From JANMAT01 sp031359995 (lineage in GTDB: Bacteria; Actinomycetota; Acidimicrobiia; Acidimicrobiales; Ilumatobacteraceae), in contig JANMAT010000224.1 of NCBI GenBank assembly GCA_031359995.1, positions 1-24,698 of the forward strand: a stretch of DNA of 24,698 bases. Direction: 5' to 3'. A model generated the notes under the pieces. That model saw only the letters and a list, made by a program, of their open reading frames with translations. It ran no database searches and was not told the origin of the DNA. The position numbers and the translations under genes are program-made. Positions 7,946 through 15,725 of this stretch are shown piece after piece; positions within the stretch are counted from its first letter, which is position 1, and every line of letters starts with the position of its first letter.

Positions 7946-8508
7946 CGGTCGGTCAGCCGCGGTGTCAGCGACGTGATGAACTCGCCGCTGGCCGACGGCT
8001 CGGGGTTCCACGTGCCGTAGCGCGGGTTCACACTGATCTTGGCGCCCTGGGTCAGCGTGCTCAGCAGGGTGTTGAACCCGGCGTCGCCGCCGGCCGCCTG
8101 GGTGGCCACGTTGATGGTGGCCTGGGCCGTGTTGATGCGGGCGCGCACGCCGGCCGGGGCCGAGGTCCACTTCGCACCGAACGCCTGCTCGCCGGTCAGC
8201 GAGGTGTCGGCGGCCTGGACGGCGGCGGCGTCGACCGTGACGCCCCTGGCCTGCAGATCGGCCCGCAGGACCTCGGCGATGATCTCGACCGTCAGGATCC
8301 GGCGCATGCCCTCCGACGCGAGCGTGACCGCCTCGGGATCACCGGGCTGGGCGCCCATGCGGACCAGCGTGGCCACGTCGGCCTCGATGTCGCGGACCTT
8401 GATGGCGCGACCGTTCACGACGGCGGCGTCGGGGCGGACCGACCCGCAGGCGGAGGCGGTGAACGACAGGGCGACGGCGCCAGCGAGGGCGGTGAGAGCA
8501 CGCTTCAT
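7942..8508 (-). CDS. SurA N-terminal-domain-like lipoprotein
   Basis: This 188-residue exported protein has a positively charged N-terminus (MKR), a hydrophobic core and a likely lipobox ending at Cys21 (TASAC), so it is probably anchored to the outside of the cytoplasmic membrane. Residues 28-43 (AAVVNGRAIKVRDIEA) are the opening of a SurA/PrsA chaperone N-terminal domain. The C-terminal NPRYGTWNPEPSASG resembles the ending of related actinobacterial proteins. No parvulin prolyl-isomerase domain is present, so a chaperone-like role without isomerase activity is inferred. It starts 13 bp after the mfd stop and overlaps the mazG start by 4 bp, indicating co-transcription. In M. tuberculosis mfd and mazG are adjacent with no such gene between them as I recall. 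Confidence 0.8.
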   Translation of the reverse strand: MKRALTALAGAVALSFTASACGSVRPDAAVVNGRAIKVRDIEADVATLVRMGAQPGDPEAVTLASEGMRRILTVEIIAEVLRADLQARGVTVDAAAVQAADTSLTGEQAFGAKWTSAPAGVRARINTAQATINVATQAAGGDAGFNTLLSTLTQGAKISVNPRYGTWNPEPSASGEFITSLTPRLTDR

Positions 8509-8521
8509 AGCGTGTCGAACG

Positions 8522-11500
8522 CTAGCGGGCGGCGGCCTTGACCGCGGAGTTCACCGGCCCCCGGGCGGCGTCGTCGGGCGGCATCAGCTGCTGCAGCAGG
8601 GCCACGAGGCCCACCGCGGCGTGCAGCCCGCGCTTGAGCGGCAGCACCAGGACCCCCGCCTCCTCCTTGTAGACGGCGTCGCGGACGAGGCGCTTGAGGC
8701 GCAACGACTCGCTCGTCTTCAGCTCCACCGGCGAGAGTCGGGCGTCGCGGGAGGTGACCACGATCTCGCGGATGCCGACCCGGTGGCACTCGGCCCGCAG
8801 GCGGGCCACCGACAGCAGGGCCTCGGCCGGGGCGGGCACCGGGCCGTAGCGGTCGGCCCACTCGGCGGTGATGTCGTCGACCTCGGTGTGGGTCGTGACC
8901 GCGGCCAGGCGACGGTACGCCTCCAGGCGCAGCTCCTCCTTGGGCACGTAGTCGGTGGGCAGGAAGGCATCGGTGGGCACGTCGAGCTTGATCTCGGCCG
9001 GCTCGCGGACGTCCTCGCCCTTGAGCTCCTGCACGGCCTCCTGCACCATCTGGCAGTACAGGTCGTAACCGACGGCGGCGATGTGGCCCGACTGCGACGC
9101 ACCGAGCAGGTTGCCGGCGCCGCGGATCTCGAGGTCGCGCATGGCGATCTTGAAGCCCGAGCCGAGCTCGGTGGCCTCGCCGATGGTCTTGAGCCGCTCG
9201 TAGGCCTCTTCGGTGAGCACGTGGTCGCGCGGCGTGAACAGGTAGGCGTAGGCGCGTTGCCCGCTGCGGCCCACCCGACCGCGCAGCTGGTGCAGCTGCC
9301 CGAGGCCGAGCCGGTCGGCCCGTTCCACCACCAGCGTGTTCACGGTGGGCATGTCGATGCCCGACTCGATGATGGTGGTGCACACGAGCACGTCGTAGCG
9401 ACCCTCCCAGAAGTCGACCACGATCTGCTCGAGCGAGCCTTCGTCCATCTGACCGTGGGCCACGGCGATGCGGGCCTCGGGCACCAGCTCGCGCAGCAGC
9501 TCGGCCTTGCGGTCGATGTCGCGCACCCGGTTGTACACGTAGAAGACCTGACCCTCGCGCAGCAGTTCGCGGCGGATCGCCTCGGCGACGGCCCGTTCGT
9601 CGTCCTCGCCGACGTAGGTGAGGATCGGCTGGCGGTCGGCGGGCGGCGTCTGCAGCAGCGACAGGTCGCGGATGCCCACGAGGCTCATCTCGAGCGTCCG
9701 CGGGATCGGTGTGGCCGACATGGTGAGCACGTCGACGTTCACCTTCAGCTGCTTGATCGCTTCTTTCTGGGTGACGCCGAAGCGCTGCTCCTCGTCGACG
9801 ACGAGGAGCCCGAGGTCGCGGAACTTCACGTCCTTGGCCAGGAGCCGGTGGGTGGCGATCACGCAGTCGACCTCGCCGCTGGCCAGGCCCTGCATGACCT
9901 TCTTCGACTGGGCCGGCGTGAGGAACCGCGACAGCACCTCGACGCGCACGGGGTACGGCGCGAAGCGGTCGGAGAACGTGTTGAAGTGCTGCTGGGCGAG
10001 CAGCGTGGTGGGCACGAGCACGGCGACCTGCTTGCCGTCCTGCATGGCCTTGAACGCGGCGCGGATGGCGACCTCGGTCTTGCCGAAGCCCACGTCGCCG
10101 CACACGAGGCGGTCCATGGGGTGCTCCGACTCCATGTCCGACTTCACCTCGGCGATGGCGCTCAGCTGGTCGGGCGTCTCCATGAACGGGAACGCCGCTT
10201 CCATCTCGGCCTGCCACGGCGTATCGGGCCCGAAGCTCACGCCCGGGGCGTTGACGCGCTTCTGGTAGAGCACCACGAGCTCCTGCGCGACCTCGCGCAC
10301 CGCCGAACGCACCCTGGCCTTGGTGGCGGCGAAGTCGCTGCCGCCCAGGCGGTGCAGCGTCGGAGACTCGCCGCCGGTGTAGTGCCGGATGGCGTCGATC
10401 TGGTCGGACGGTATGTAGAGCTTGTCGCCGCCCCGGTACTCGAGCAGCAGGTAGTCGCGCTCGACGCCGCCGATGGCCCGTTTCACCATGCCCGTGTAGC
10501 GGCCGACGCCGTGTTGGTGGTGCACGACGTAGTCGCCCGGCTTCAGGTCCTCGAAGAACCCGACCGCCTGGCGGGTGCGGGGTCGGGGCGCGCGGTGCGA
10601 GCGGCGCCGGCCGGTGAGATCGCTCTCGGACAGCACGGCCAGCTTCGCCTCGGCGAACACCGCGCCGGTGTGCAGCGGGGCCAGCACGATGCGGGCGCCC
10701 GGCTTGGTGAGCTCGGCGCCGGTGGCCGACGGGGCCAGCTGGGGCACGTCGAGCCCGTTCTCGCGCAGCAGCGACTGCAGGTGCCCGGCCGAGCCGGCGG
10801 CGTCGGCGGCGATGACGATGCGGTACTTCGCGCTGAGCAGCTCGCGCACGCGCGCCAGCAGGATGCCGCCGTCGGCGCCCACGTTGCCCCATCGGGCCGC
10901 GGTGAGCGCCGGCGTGTCGGGGCCGTCGGGCGTGTCGAGGATGGACAGCGCCGACGCGCCGGCGGTCGCTAGCAGGCGCTCCGGTGCCAGGTGCAGGTGG
11001 GGGAAGCCTTCATCCCCGGCGCCCCACGTGCGGGCCAGGGTCCGGGCCAGGTCGTCCTCCTCGGCCAGCAGGTCGGCGGCGCGGTCGCGCAGGCGCCGCG
11101 GCTCGATGAGGACCACCTGAGCGTCGGCGGGGAGCACGTCGGTGATGAGCGACTCGCCGGGGGCGAGCCACGGCAGCCACGACTCCATGCCGTCGAAGAA
11201 GGTGCCCTCCGACAGGCGCTCCCACTGCTCGCGACCCCACGGCTGCTCGCCCACGAGCGCGGCGGCGCGCTGGCGCACGGCCTCGCTCGGCAGCACCTCG
11301 CGCGCCGGGAAGATCACGACCTCGTCCAGGTCGTGATCGGAGCGCTGGTCGGCCACCGAGAACACGGTGAGGCGATCGACCTCGTCGCCCCAGCAGTCGA
11401 TGCGCACCGGCGCATCGGCGGTGGACGGGAACACGTCGAGGATGGAGCCGCGCAACGCCACCTCGCCGCGGTGCTCCACCAGCTCCTCGCGCCGGTAGCC

Positions 11501-11977
11501 CTGGTGCACCAGGCGCGCCAGCATCTCGGCCGGGTCGACCCGGTCGGCAGGGTGCACCACGATCGGCTCCACCGTGGCGGCATCGGGTCCCAGGCGCTGC
11601 AGGGCGGCCCGCACGGGCGCCACGATCACCCGCGGGCAACGGGCCGGGTCGCGCAGACGCCAGAGCACCGCGAGCCGCTGGCCCATCGTCTCGATGGCCG
11701 GCGACACCCGCTCGAACGGCAGGGTCTCCCACGCTGGGAAGAGCGCCACCTGGTCGGCGCCCATCAGCTGTTCGAGGTCGTCGGCCAGCAGGCGGCCACC
11801 GGTCGAGGTGGGGGTCACGATCACGATCGGGGTGCGGCTCGACAGGTGGGCCAGACCGGCCAGGGCGACGGCGCGCGCCGGCTCGGGCACGGCGAGCGTT
11901 CCGGCCCGGCGACCGAGCACGGCGGCGAGCGCGGGGTCGTCGCGCAGCAGCGGGGGGACGGTGGCGAGCTGGTTCAT
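8522..11977 (-). CDS. mfd: Transcription-repair coupling factor Mfd
   Basis: Mfd is an ATP-driven translocase that removes RNA polymerase stalled at DNA damage and recruits UvrA. The protein has 1151 residues, full length. Domains in order are a UvrB-homology N-terminal module (about 1-340), the RNA-polymerase-interacting CarD-like domain around GDYVVHHQHGVGRY (481-494), and a RecG-type helicase pair. The helicase pair has Walker A GDVGFGKTE (627-635), DEEQ box (728-731) and TMSATPIPR (752-760), then the second lobe with ESGIDMP and QLRGRVGRSGQ. The C-terminal TRCF domain follows from about 1000. The ATG lies next to a divergent membrane-protein gene; a TAnnnT box ends 10 bases upstream, suggesting a very short leader. 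It heads the mfd-surA-like-mazG operon. Confidence 0.97.
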   Translation of the reverse strand: MNQLATVPPLLRDDPALAAVLGRRAGTLAVPEPARAVALAGLAHLSSRTPIVIVTPTSTGGRLLADDLEQLMGADQVALFPAWETLPFERVSPAIETMGQRLAVLWRLRDPARCPRVIVAPVRAALQRLGPDAATVEPIVVHPADRVDPAEMLARLVHQGYRREELVEHRGEVALRGSILDVFPSTADAPVRIDCWGDEVDRLTVFSVADQRSDHDLDEVVIFPAREVLPSEAVRQRAAALVGEQPWGREQWERLSEGTFFDGMESWLPWLAPGESLITDVLPADAQVVLIEPRRLRDRAADLLAEEDDLARTLARTWGAGDEGFPHLHLAPERLLATAGASALSILDTPDGPDTPALTAARWGNVGADGGILLARVRELLSAKYRIVIAADAAGSAGHLQSLLRENGLDVPQLAPSATGAELTKPGARIVLAPLHTGAVFAEAKLAVLSESDLTGRRRSHRAPRPRTRQAVGFFEDLKPGDYVVHHQHGVGRYTGMVKRAIGGVERDYLLLEYRGGDKLYIPSDQIDAIRHYTGGESPTLHRLGGSDFAATKARVRSAVREVAQELVVLYQKRVNAPGVSFGPDTPWQAEMEAAFPFMETPDQLSAIAEVKSDMESEHPMDRLVCGDVGFGKTEVAIRAAFKAMQDGKQVAVLVPTTLLAQQHFNTFSDRFAPYPVRVEVLSRFLTPAQSKKVMQGLASGEVDCVIATHRLLAKDVKFRDLGLLVVDEEQRFGVTQKEAIKQLKVNVDVLTMSATPIPRTLEMSLVGIRDLSLLQTPPADRQPILTYVGEDDERAVAEAIRRELLREGQVFYVYNRVRDIDRKAELLRELVPEARIAVAHGQMDEGSLEQIVVDFWEGRYDVLVCTTIIESGIDMPTVNTLVVERADRLGLGQLHQLRGRVGRSGQRAYAYLFTPRDHVLTEEAYERLKTIGEATELGSGFKIAMRDLEIRGAGNLLGASQSGHIAAVGYDLYCQMVQEAVQELKGEDVREPAEIKLDVPTDAFLPTDYVPKEELRLEAYRRLAAVTTHTEVDDITAEWADRYGPVPAPAEALLSVARLRAECHRVGIREIVVTSRDARLSPVELKTSESLRLKRLVRDAVYKEEAGVLVLPLKRGLHAAVGLVALLQQLMPPDDAARGPVNSAVKAAAR

Positions 11978-11987
11978 GGGCCGTTCC

Positions 11988-11993
11988 AGGCTA
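11988..11993 (-). promoter_or_regulatory. Probable -10 box for the mfd operon
   Basis: TAGCCT (minus strand) fits TAnnnT and ends ten bases before the mfd ATG, predicting a leader of only about four bases. No Shine-Dalgarno sequence is visible before the ATG, which agrees with a nearly leaderless start. No -35 element is obvious. Confidence 0.45.
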
Positions 11994-12027
11994 CGTGTCG
12001 CTTGGGCCGGTGCGCCGGTTCGGCCCC

Positions 12028-12033
12028 TACGGT
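12028..12033 (+). promoter_or_regulatory. Probable -10 box for a leaderless membrane-protein mRNA
   Basis: TACGGT fits TAnnnT and is followed by exactly six bases and then GTG at 12040. Normal -10 geometry would place the transcript's first base on that G. There is no Shine-Dalgarno sequence. This is used here to choose GTG 12040 over the in-frame GTG at 11995. Confidence 0.5.
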
Positions 12034-12039
12034 CCTGTC

Positions 12040-12876
12040 GTGGACGCGGTTCGGATCGATCTGCGCTGGTTGCGCCGGATCCTGATCGTCGGCGTCGCGT
12101 CCCTGGCCCTCGCCCACGTCGTGGCCGACGTGGTGCTCCAGATCAGCTCCGACCTGTTCAACCTGAACGAGGAGAGCACGCTCGGCACGTGGGCCTCGAC
12201 CATGCTGCTGGCCACCGCCGCCGTGGGGTGCTGGATCGCCGGCCGGGTGGCACCCCGATCGACCCGGCTCGGGTGGCGGGTGGCCGGCGCGGCGCTGGGA
12301 CTGATGTCCCTGGACGAGGTGGCGATGCTGCACGAGCGCATGGGCACGATCGTGTCGAACCACCTGTCGACCGGCGGCCCCCTGTTCTTCGCCTGGGTGA
12401 TCCCGGGCTCGGTCGTGGCCGCCTCGATGCTGATCGCACTGGTGCTGTTCGCCCGCCGGCTCGACAGGCGCACGGCCGTGATGCTCGTGACCGGCGCCGC
12501 CATCTTCTTCTTCGGCGCCGTCGGCGTGGAGATGATCGGCGGCAACGAGATCGCCGGCGGCCTCTCCGACAGCCGGACGTTCGTGGCGGTGGAGGAGTCC
12601 CGGCTGTACCTGCTCACGACGGCGCTCGAGGAGTCGCTGGAGCTCGTCGGCGAGGCGATCCTCGTCCACACGGTGGCCCGGTACCTGTGTCTCACGCTGG
12701 CCGGCGACCAGGACGGCGACGTCCACGTCCCGGTGGTCGTGGCCCGCCCGTCGACCCTCTGGGCTGGCCCCCGCCCGTCGATGCCCGCCGACCCGGGCGC
12801 GATCGGCCTGCACGACCTGCAGCGCCCGTCGCCCGGGGACGGCGCCGGCGTCAACCCGTCGCAGGACGCGCGTTGA
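12040..12876 (+). CDS. Uncharacterised multi-pass membrane protein with DE...HE motif
   Basis: I do not recognise a named function. The 278-residue protein has about six hydrophobic segments (near 11-34, 52-70, 81-97, 115-138, 145-166 and 190-218) and a polar Pro/Asp-rich C-terminal tail of about 55 residues. Charged residues sit within or next to helices. These are Asp92, Glu93, His98 and Glu99 in SLDEVAMLHER, Glu164, and Glu197/Glu198/Glu201/Glu205 plus His210 in ALEESLELVGEAILVH. I recall the DE...HE and EE...E patterns from other bacterial membrane proteins of unknown function, and a buried metal or proton site is possible. The start GTG 12040 fits a leaderless transcript; GTG 11995 in frame would add 15 residues. 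It is divergent from mfd and convergent with pth, overlapping its 3' end by 26 bp. Confidence 0.75.
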   Translation: MDAVRIDLRWLRRILIVGVASLALAHVVADVVLQISSDLFNLNEESTLGTWASTMLLATAAVGCWIAGRVAPRSTRLGWRVAGAALGLMSLDEVAMLHERMGTIVSNHLSTGGPLFFAWVIPGSVVAASMLIALVLFARRLDRRTAVMLVTGAAIFFFGAVGVEMIGGNEIAGGLSDSRTFVAVEESRLYLLTTALEESLELVGEAILVHTVARYLCLTLAGDQDGDVHVPVVVARPSTLWAGPRPSMPADPGAIGLHDLQRPSPGDGAGVNPSQDAR

Positions 12877-13468
12877 CCACGGTCATGGCCGCCTGAGGGC
12901 CGTCGGCGACGATCAGCTCCACGGCGTCGGCCGCCAGCTGCACCGCCACGCCCAGCTCCTCGCGCGTCGCTTTCGACAGCCTGGCCAGCACGTGGTCCGC
13001 GCCCTGCTGGCGTCCCGGCGGTTTGCCCACCCCGATGCGCACCCGCACGAAGGCGTCGGTGTGCAGGTGCTGCCTGATCGACTTGAGCCCGTTGTTGCCG
13101 GCGAGGCCGCCGCCGAGCTTCACCCGCACGGTGCCGAAGGGCAGGTCGAGCTCGTCGTGGACGACGATGACCTGCTCGGGTTCGGTGATGCCGTAGCGCT
13201 TCACCAGCAGCTGGGCCGCCTCACCCGACAGGTTCATGAACGTGCTCGGAAAGGCCAGGGCCACCTGCCGGGCGCCCAGGCGCACCTGGGCCGTGAGGGC
13301 GCGCTCCTTCGAGCGGGCCAGGGTGGTGCCGTTGCGGCGCGCCAGTTCGATCACCGCATCGGCACCGGCGTTGTGCCGGGTGTGCTCGTACTCCTTGCCC
13401 GGGTTGCCCAGGCCGAGCACCAGGGCGTCGGCGGGCGTGCCCCGGCGCTCGCCGCCGAAGAGGCCCAC
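12851..13468 (-). CDS. pth: Peptidyl-tRNA hydrolase
   Basis: Pth releases tRNA from peptidyl-tRNAs dropped by the ribosome. The protein has 205 residues, normal length for bacterial Pth. Key residues seen are Asn22 in GLGNPGKEYEHTRHN, the catalytic base His32, Asn79 in PSTFMNLSG, and Asp105 in HDELDLPFG. The usual GHNG segment reads GNNG (124-127), so the conserved His is replaced by Asn125; the next Asn is kept. The GTG start lies 8 bp after the rplY stop, so pth is translated from the rplY transcript. A first stretch of about 13 residues precedes the core fold. Its 3' end overlaps the convergent membrane-protein gene. rplY-pth adjacency matches Mycobacterium and Bacillus (ctc-spoVC). Confidence 0.96.
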   Translation of the reverse strand: MGLFGGERRGTPADALVLGLGNPGKEYEHTRHNAGADAVIELARRNGTTLARSKERALTAQVRLGARQVALAFPSTFMNLSGEAAQLLVKRYGITEPEQVIVVHDELDLPFGTVRVKLGGGLAGNNGLKSIRQHLHTDAFVRVRIGVGKPPGRQQGADHVLARLSKATREELGVAVQLAADAVELIVADGPQAAMTVVNARPATG

Positions 13469-13476
13469 GGGGGTGG

Positions 13477-14097
13477 TCAGCCCTCGGTGGTCTCGCCCTC
13501 GGCCGCACCCTCGGTGCCGGCCTCGCCCTCGCCGGCGGCCGAGGCCCGGCTCATGAGCACGGACACGACGAGCAGGTCGGGGTCGGCCGCGGTGCTGGTA
13601 CCGGCGGGCAGGGTGATGTCGGCCACCCGGATGGTGTCGCCCGGCTTCATGTCGGTGATGTCGATGGCGATCTCGGTCGGGATGTTCCGCGGCGTGGTGA
13701 TGATGGGGAGCGTGTCGACCGACGGGTCGACGATGCCGCCCTCGTTGAGCACGGCCTTGGCCTCGCCGTGGAGCACGACGGGGATGTCGACGGTGATCTC
13801 CTCGTCCATGTTCACGACGATGAAGTCGACGTGGGTGACGTTGCGGCGCACCTTGTGGCGCTGGAGCTCCTTGACGACCGTGGCGTGCTTCTTGCCGGCG
13901 ATGTCGAGCTCGACGACGGCGTTGACGCCGGCCGGGCCGGTCAGGGCGAGGCGCAGATCACGGCGCGCGATGGTGATGGACACGGGCGTCATGCCGTGGC
14001 CGTAGACGACCGCGGGGATCCGGTCCTCGTTGCGCAGACGGTTGGCGGCGCGGGACCCGCTCGCCTCGCGGGGATCGGCAACGATGGTGGTGGGCAT
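13477..14097 (-). CDS. rplY: 50S ribosomal protein L25 / general stress protein Ctc
   Basis: The protein binds 5S rRNA in the large ribosomal subunit. The 206-residue Ctc-type protein has the L25 domain at about 4-92 (SGSRAANRLRNEDRIPAVVY at 14-33; HKVRRNVTHVDF at 81-92) and the C-terminal TL5-type beta domain (about 98-180, with GDTIRVADITLP). It ends in a Gly/Glu-rich acidic tail, typical of long actinobacterial forms. The ATG has an AGGAG Shine-Dalgarno sequence, and a near-consensus -10 TAGAAT lies 33 bases upstream. It is first in an rplY-pth unit. The GT39-like gene upstream separates it from prs, where M. tuberculosis carries lpqT. Confidence 0.96.
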   Translation of the reverse strand: MPTTIVADPREASGSRAANRLRNEDRIPAVVYGHGMTPVSITIARRDLRLALTGPAGVNAVVELDIAGKKHATVVKELQRHKVRRNVTHVDFIVVNMDEEITVDIPVVLHGEAKAVLNEGGIVDPSVDTLPIITTPRNIPTEIAIDITDMKPGDTIRVADITLPAGTSTAADPDLLVVSVLMSRASAAGEGEAGTEGAAEGETTEG

Positions 14098-14130
14098 GAC
14101 GCAGCTCCTGGCTCGGGCAAACGGTCTACG

Positions 14131-14136
14131 ATTCTA
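14131..14136 (-). promoter_or_regulatory. Probable -10 box for rplY-pth
   Basis: TAGAAT (minus strand) is one base from TATAAT and lies 33 bases before the rplY ATG, upstream of its AGGAG site. The -35 region shows only weak similarity to TTGACA. Confidence 0.5.
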
Positions 14137-14146
14137 GGCGGGAGCG

Positions 14147-14168
14147 CCCCGACACGCCACCTGTGGGG
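14147..14168 (-). terminator. Imperfect hairpin after the GT39-like gene, possible terminator
   Basis: CCCC-g-ACA pairs with TGT-GGGG around a seven-base loop, giving seven pairs with one bulge. It lies just after the GT39-like gene's stop codon and at the upstream edge of the rplY promoter. No U-tract follows, so termination is uncertain. Confidence 0.3.
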
Positions 14169-14184
14169 TCGCGGCGGGGAGCGG

Positions 14185-15702
14185 TCAGGGGGCGATGCGC
14201 TCGTACCAGACGAGCCCGCCCACCTCGCTCAGCTTGCGGAACCGTTGGGCCAGCACGGCCTCGGTGGCGGGCGACCGGGCCAGGTACCGGGCGTGCTCCA
14301 CGTCGACGCCGACGTAGGCGGTGGTCGGCGCGGCCATGGCCTCGGCCACCTCGGCCCACAACGCCGGGGTGTTGAACTCGGCCGACCAGCCGTGCACCGC
14401 CCCGGCCTGGAGCCGCCCGGATCGGAGCTGGTGGATGGGGTTGCCGATCACCATCACGGCGCCCGCCTTGGCGTCGGGCAGGCGGAACAGCTGGGCGGTG
14501 GCCACCGCCGCCGCTTCGGCCGGTTCCTCGTCGATGCGCAGGGCCCGCCGGTCGGCGGTCGACCAGGCCAACCCGTGCCGGGCCAGCAGCGGCAGACGGG
14601 ACCCCAGTGGGGCCACGGCCACCAGGCCGGTGACCACGACGGCGGCGGCGGCCACCCGCAGACCGACGCCCGCACGCCGCCAGCCGACGTCGGCGAGGGC
14701 GTCGACCCCGTGGGCGGCCAGCAGGCCGAGGGGCACGAGCACCAGCAGCTGCTGGTAGGTCCACCACAGCTGCACCATCAGGGTGAGGCCACCGCCCCCG
14801 ATCCACACGAGCATGTCGACCGTGGCTGCCCGACGCGCGGGCTTCCACGCCCGCCGCCAACCGATCGCGGCCAGCACCAGCAGCGGCAGGTACACGATGC
14901 CGGCGTGCCCCAACGACTTGACCAGGCGCGACACGGGCGGCGGGTCGAGCGATCGCATCTGGGCGGTGGCGCCGGTGTAGGTCCACCACACCCGGCTCAG
15001 CTGCCCGGTGACGGCCACCTGGATGGCGGCGGGCAGCACGGCCACCACGAACCCGGCGGTGAAGCAGAGGCCCGCGGTGGTCGCCTGGCGCCGGGTGCTG
15101 CGTCGGGCCAGGCGTACGAGGGCCAGGATCACGAACGCGGCCGGCACGACCAGGTAGAGGTGCTTGAACAGGCCCACGAGCGCGGCGGCGACCCCGGCGG
15201 CCACCAGCCGGCCCTTGCCGCGGGTGGTGGTCGGGTCGGCCCGCTGGAGCAGCCACCACGACGCCAGGATCGGGAGTCCGACCAGGTGCTCCACCTGGCC
15301 GATGTCGATGGTGCGACCGCTGGCCAGCAGCAGGCCCGTGGTGAGCAGGGGCACGACCACCACCGCAAGCCGGTGCTCGAGCTGGCCGCGCCACGCCCGA
15401 ACGGCCAGCGCGGCCCCGCCGATCCACCACAGCACTTCGAGCAGGTGGCTCCCGACCTCGTTGAAGCCGAACAGGGTGCCGGCCACGCCGTTGAACCAGA
15501 AGATCCCCGGCTGCTTCACGTCCCAGATGTCGCGGTAGAGCACGGCCCCGTGCGCGAGGCGTCGACCGAACATCGAGTACAGCGCCTGGTCACCCGTGAA
15601 GGGGAGCGGCAGCATCGTGAGGCCGGCGAGCGCGACGAAGGCCCACACGGCCACCGTCGCCAGACGGAGCCGGCGCGGTGTGGGACTGCTCAGGGGTGCC
15701 AC
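14185..15702 (-). CDS. GT-C fold membrane glycosyltransferase, GT39/ArnT-like
   Basis: This 505-residue polytopic protein has about ten or more hydrophobic segments. The first large extracytoplasmic loop carries TGDQALYSMFGRRLAHG (36-52) and YRDIWDVKQPG (56-66). This layout, with a catalytic-type Asp after helix 1 and a second acidic cluster followed by a Pro-Gly, is that of GT39/ArnT-like GT-C enzymes, which use polyprenyl-phosphate sugars as donors. A soluble stretch follows the last helices (about 375-505). The acceptor is unknown; a cell-wall glycan or a protein is possible. The start is GTG with no Shine-Dalgarno sequence, but a TAACGT box ends six bases upstream, predicting a leaderless mRNA separate from prs. 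It sits between prs and rplY, an insertion into a conserved block. Confidence 0.8.
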   Translation of the reverse strand: MAPLSSPTPRRLRLATVAVWAFVALAGLTMLPLPFTGDQALYSMFGRRLAHGAVLYRDIWDVKQPGIFWFNGVAGTLFGFNEVGSHLLEVLWWIGGAALAVRAWRGQLEHRLAVVVVPLLTTGLLLASGRTIDIGQVEHLVGLPILASWWLLQRADPTTTRGKGRLVAAGVAAALVGLFKHLYLVVPAAFVILALVRLARRSTRRQATTAGLCFTAGFVVAVLPAAIQVAVTGQLSRVWWTYTGATAQMRSLDPPPVSRLVKSLGHAGIVYLPLLVLAAIGWRRAWKPARRAATVDMLVWIGGGGLTLMVQLWWTYQQLLVLVPLGLLAAHGVDALADVGWRRAGVGLRVAAAAVVVTGLVAVAPLGSRLPLLARHGLAWSTADRRALRIDEEPAEAAAVATAQLFRLPDAKAGAVMVIGNPIHQLRSGRLQAGAVHGWSAEFNTPALWAEVAEAMAAPTTAYVGVDVEHARYLARSPATEAVLAQRFRKLSEVGGLVWYERIAP

Positions 15703-15708
15703 CCGGTC

Positions 15709-15714
15709 ACGTTA
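15709..15714 (-). promoter_or_regulatory. Probable -10 box for a leaderless GT39-like mRNA
   Basis: TAACGT (minus strand) fits TAnnnT. It is followed by GACCGG and then the GTG start, so the predicted first transcribed base is the G of the start codon. It sits in the 23-bp gap after prs. Confidence 0.5.
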
Positions 15715-15725
15715 GGACCCGGGCA

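Noticed and set aside
7946..8170. An upstream extension of the mazG frame
   Set aside because: It overlaps the SurA-like gene in another frame; GTG 7945 overlaps that gene's stop codon and gives a normal methylase N-terminus.
8039..10972. A 977-codon plus-strand frame opposite mfd
   Set aside because: Antisense shadow of mfd with biased composition and no domain; the mfd frame has full motif support.
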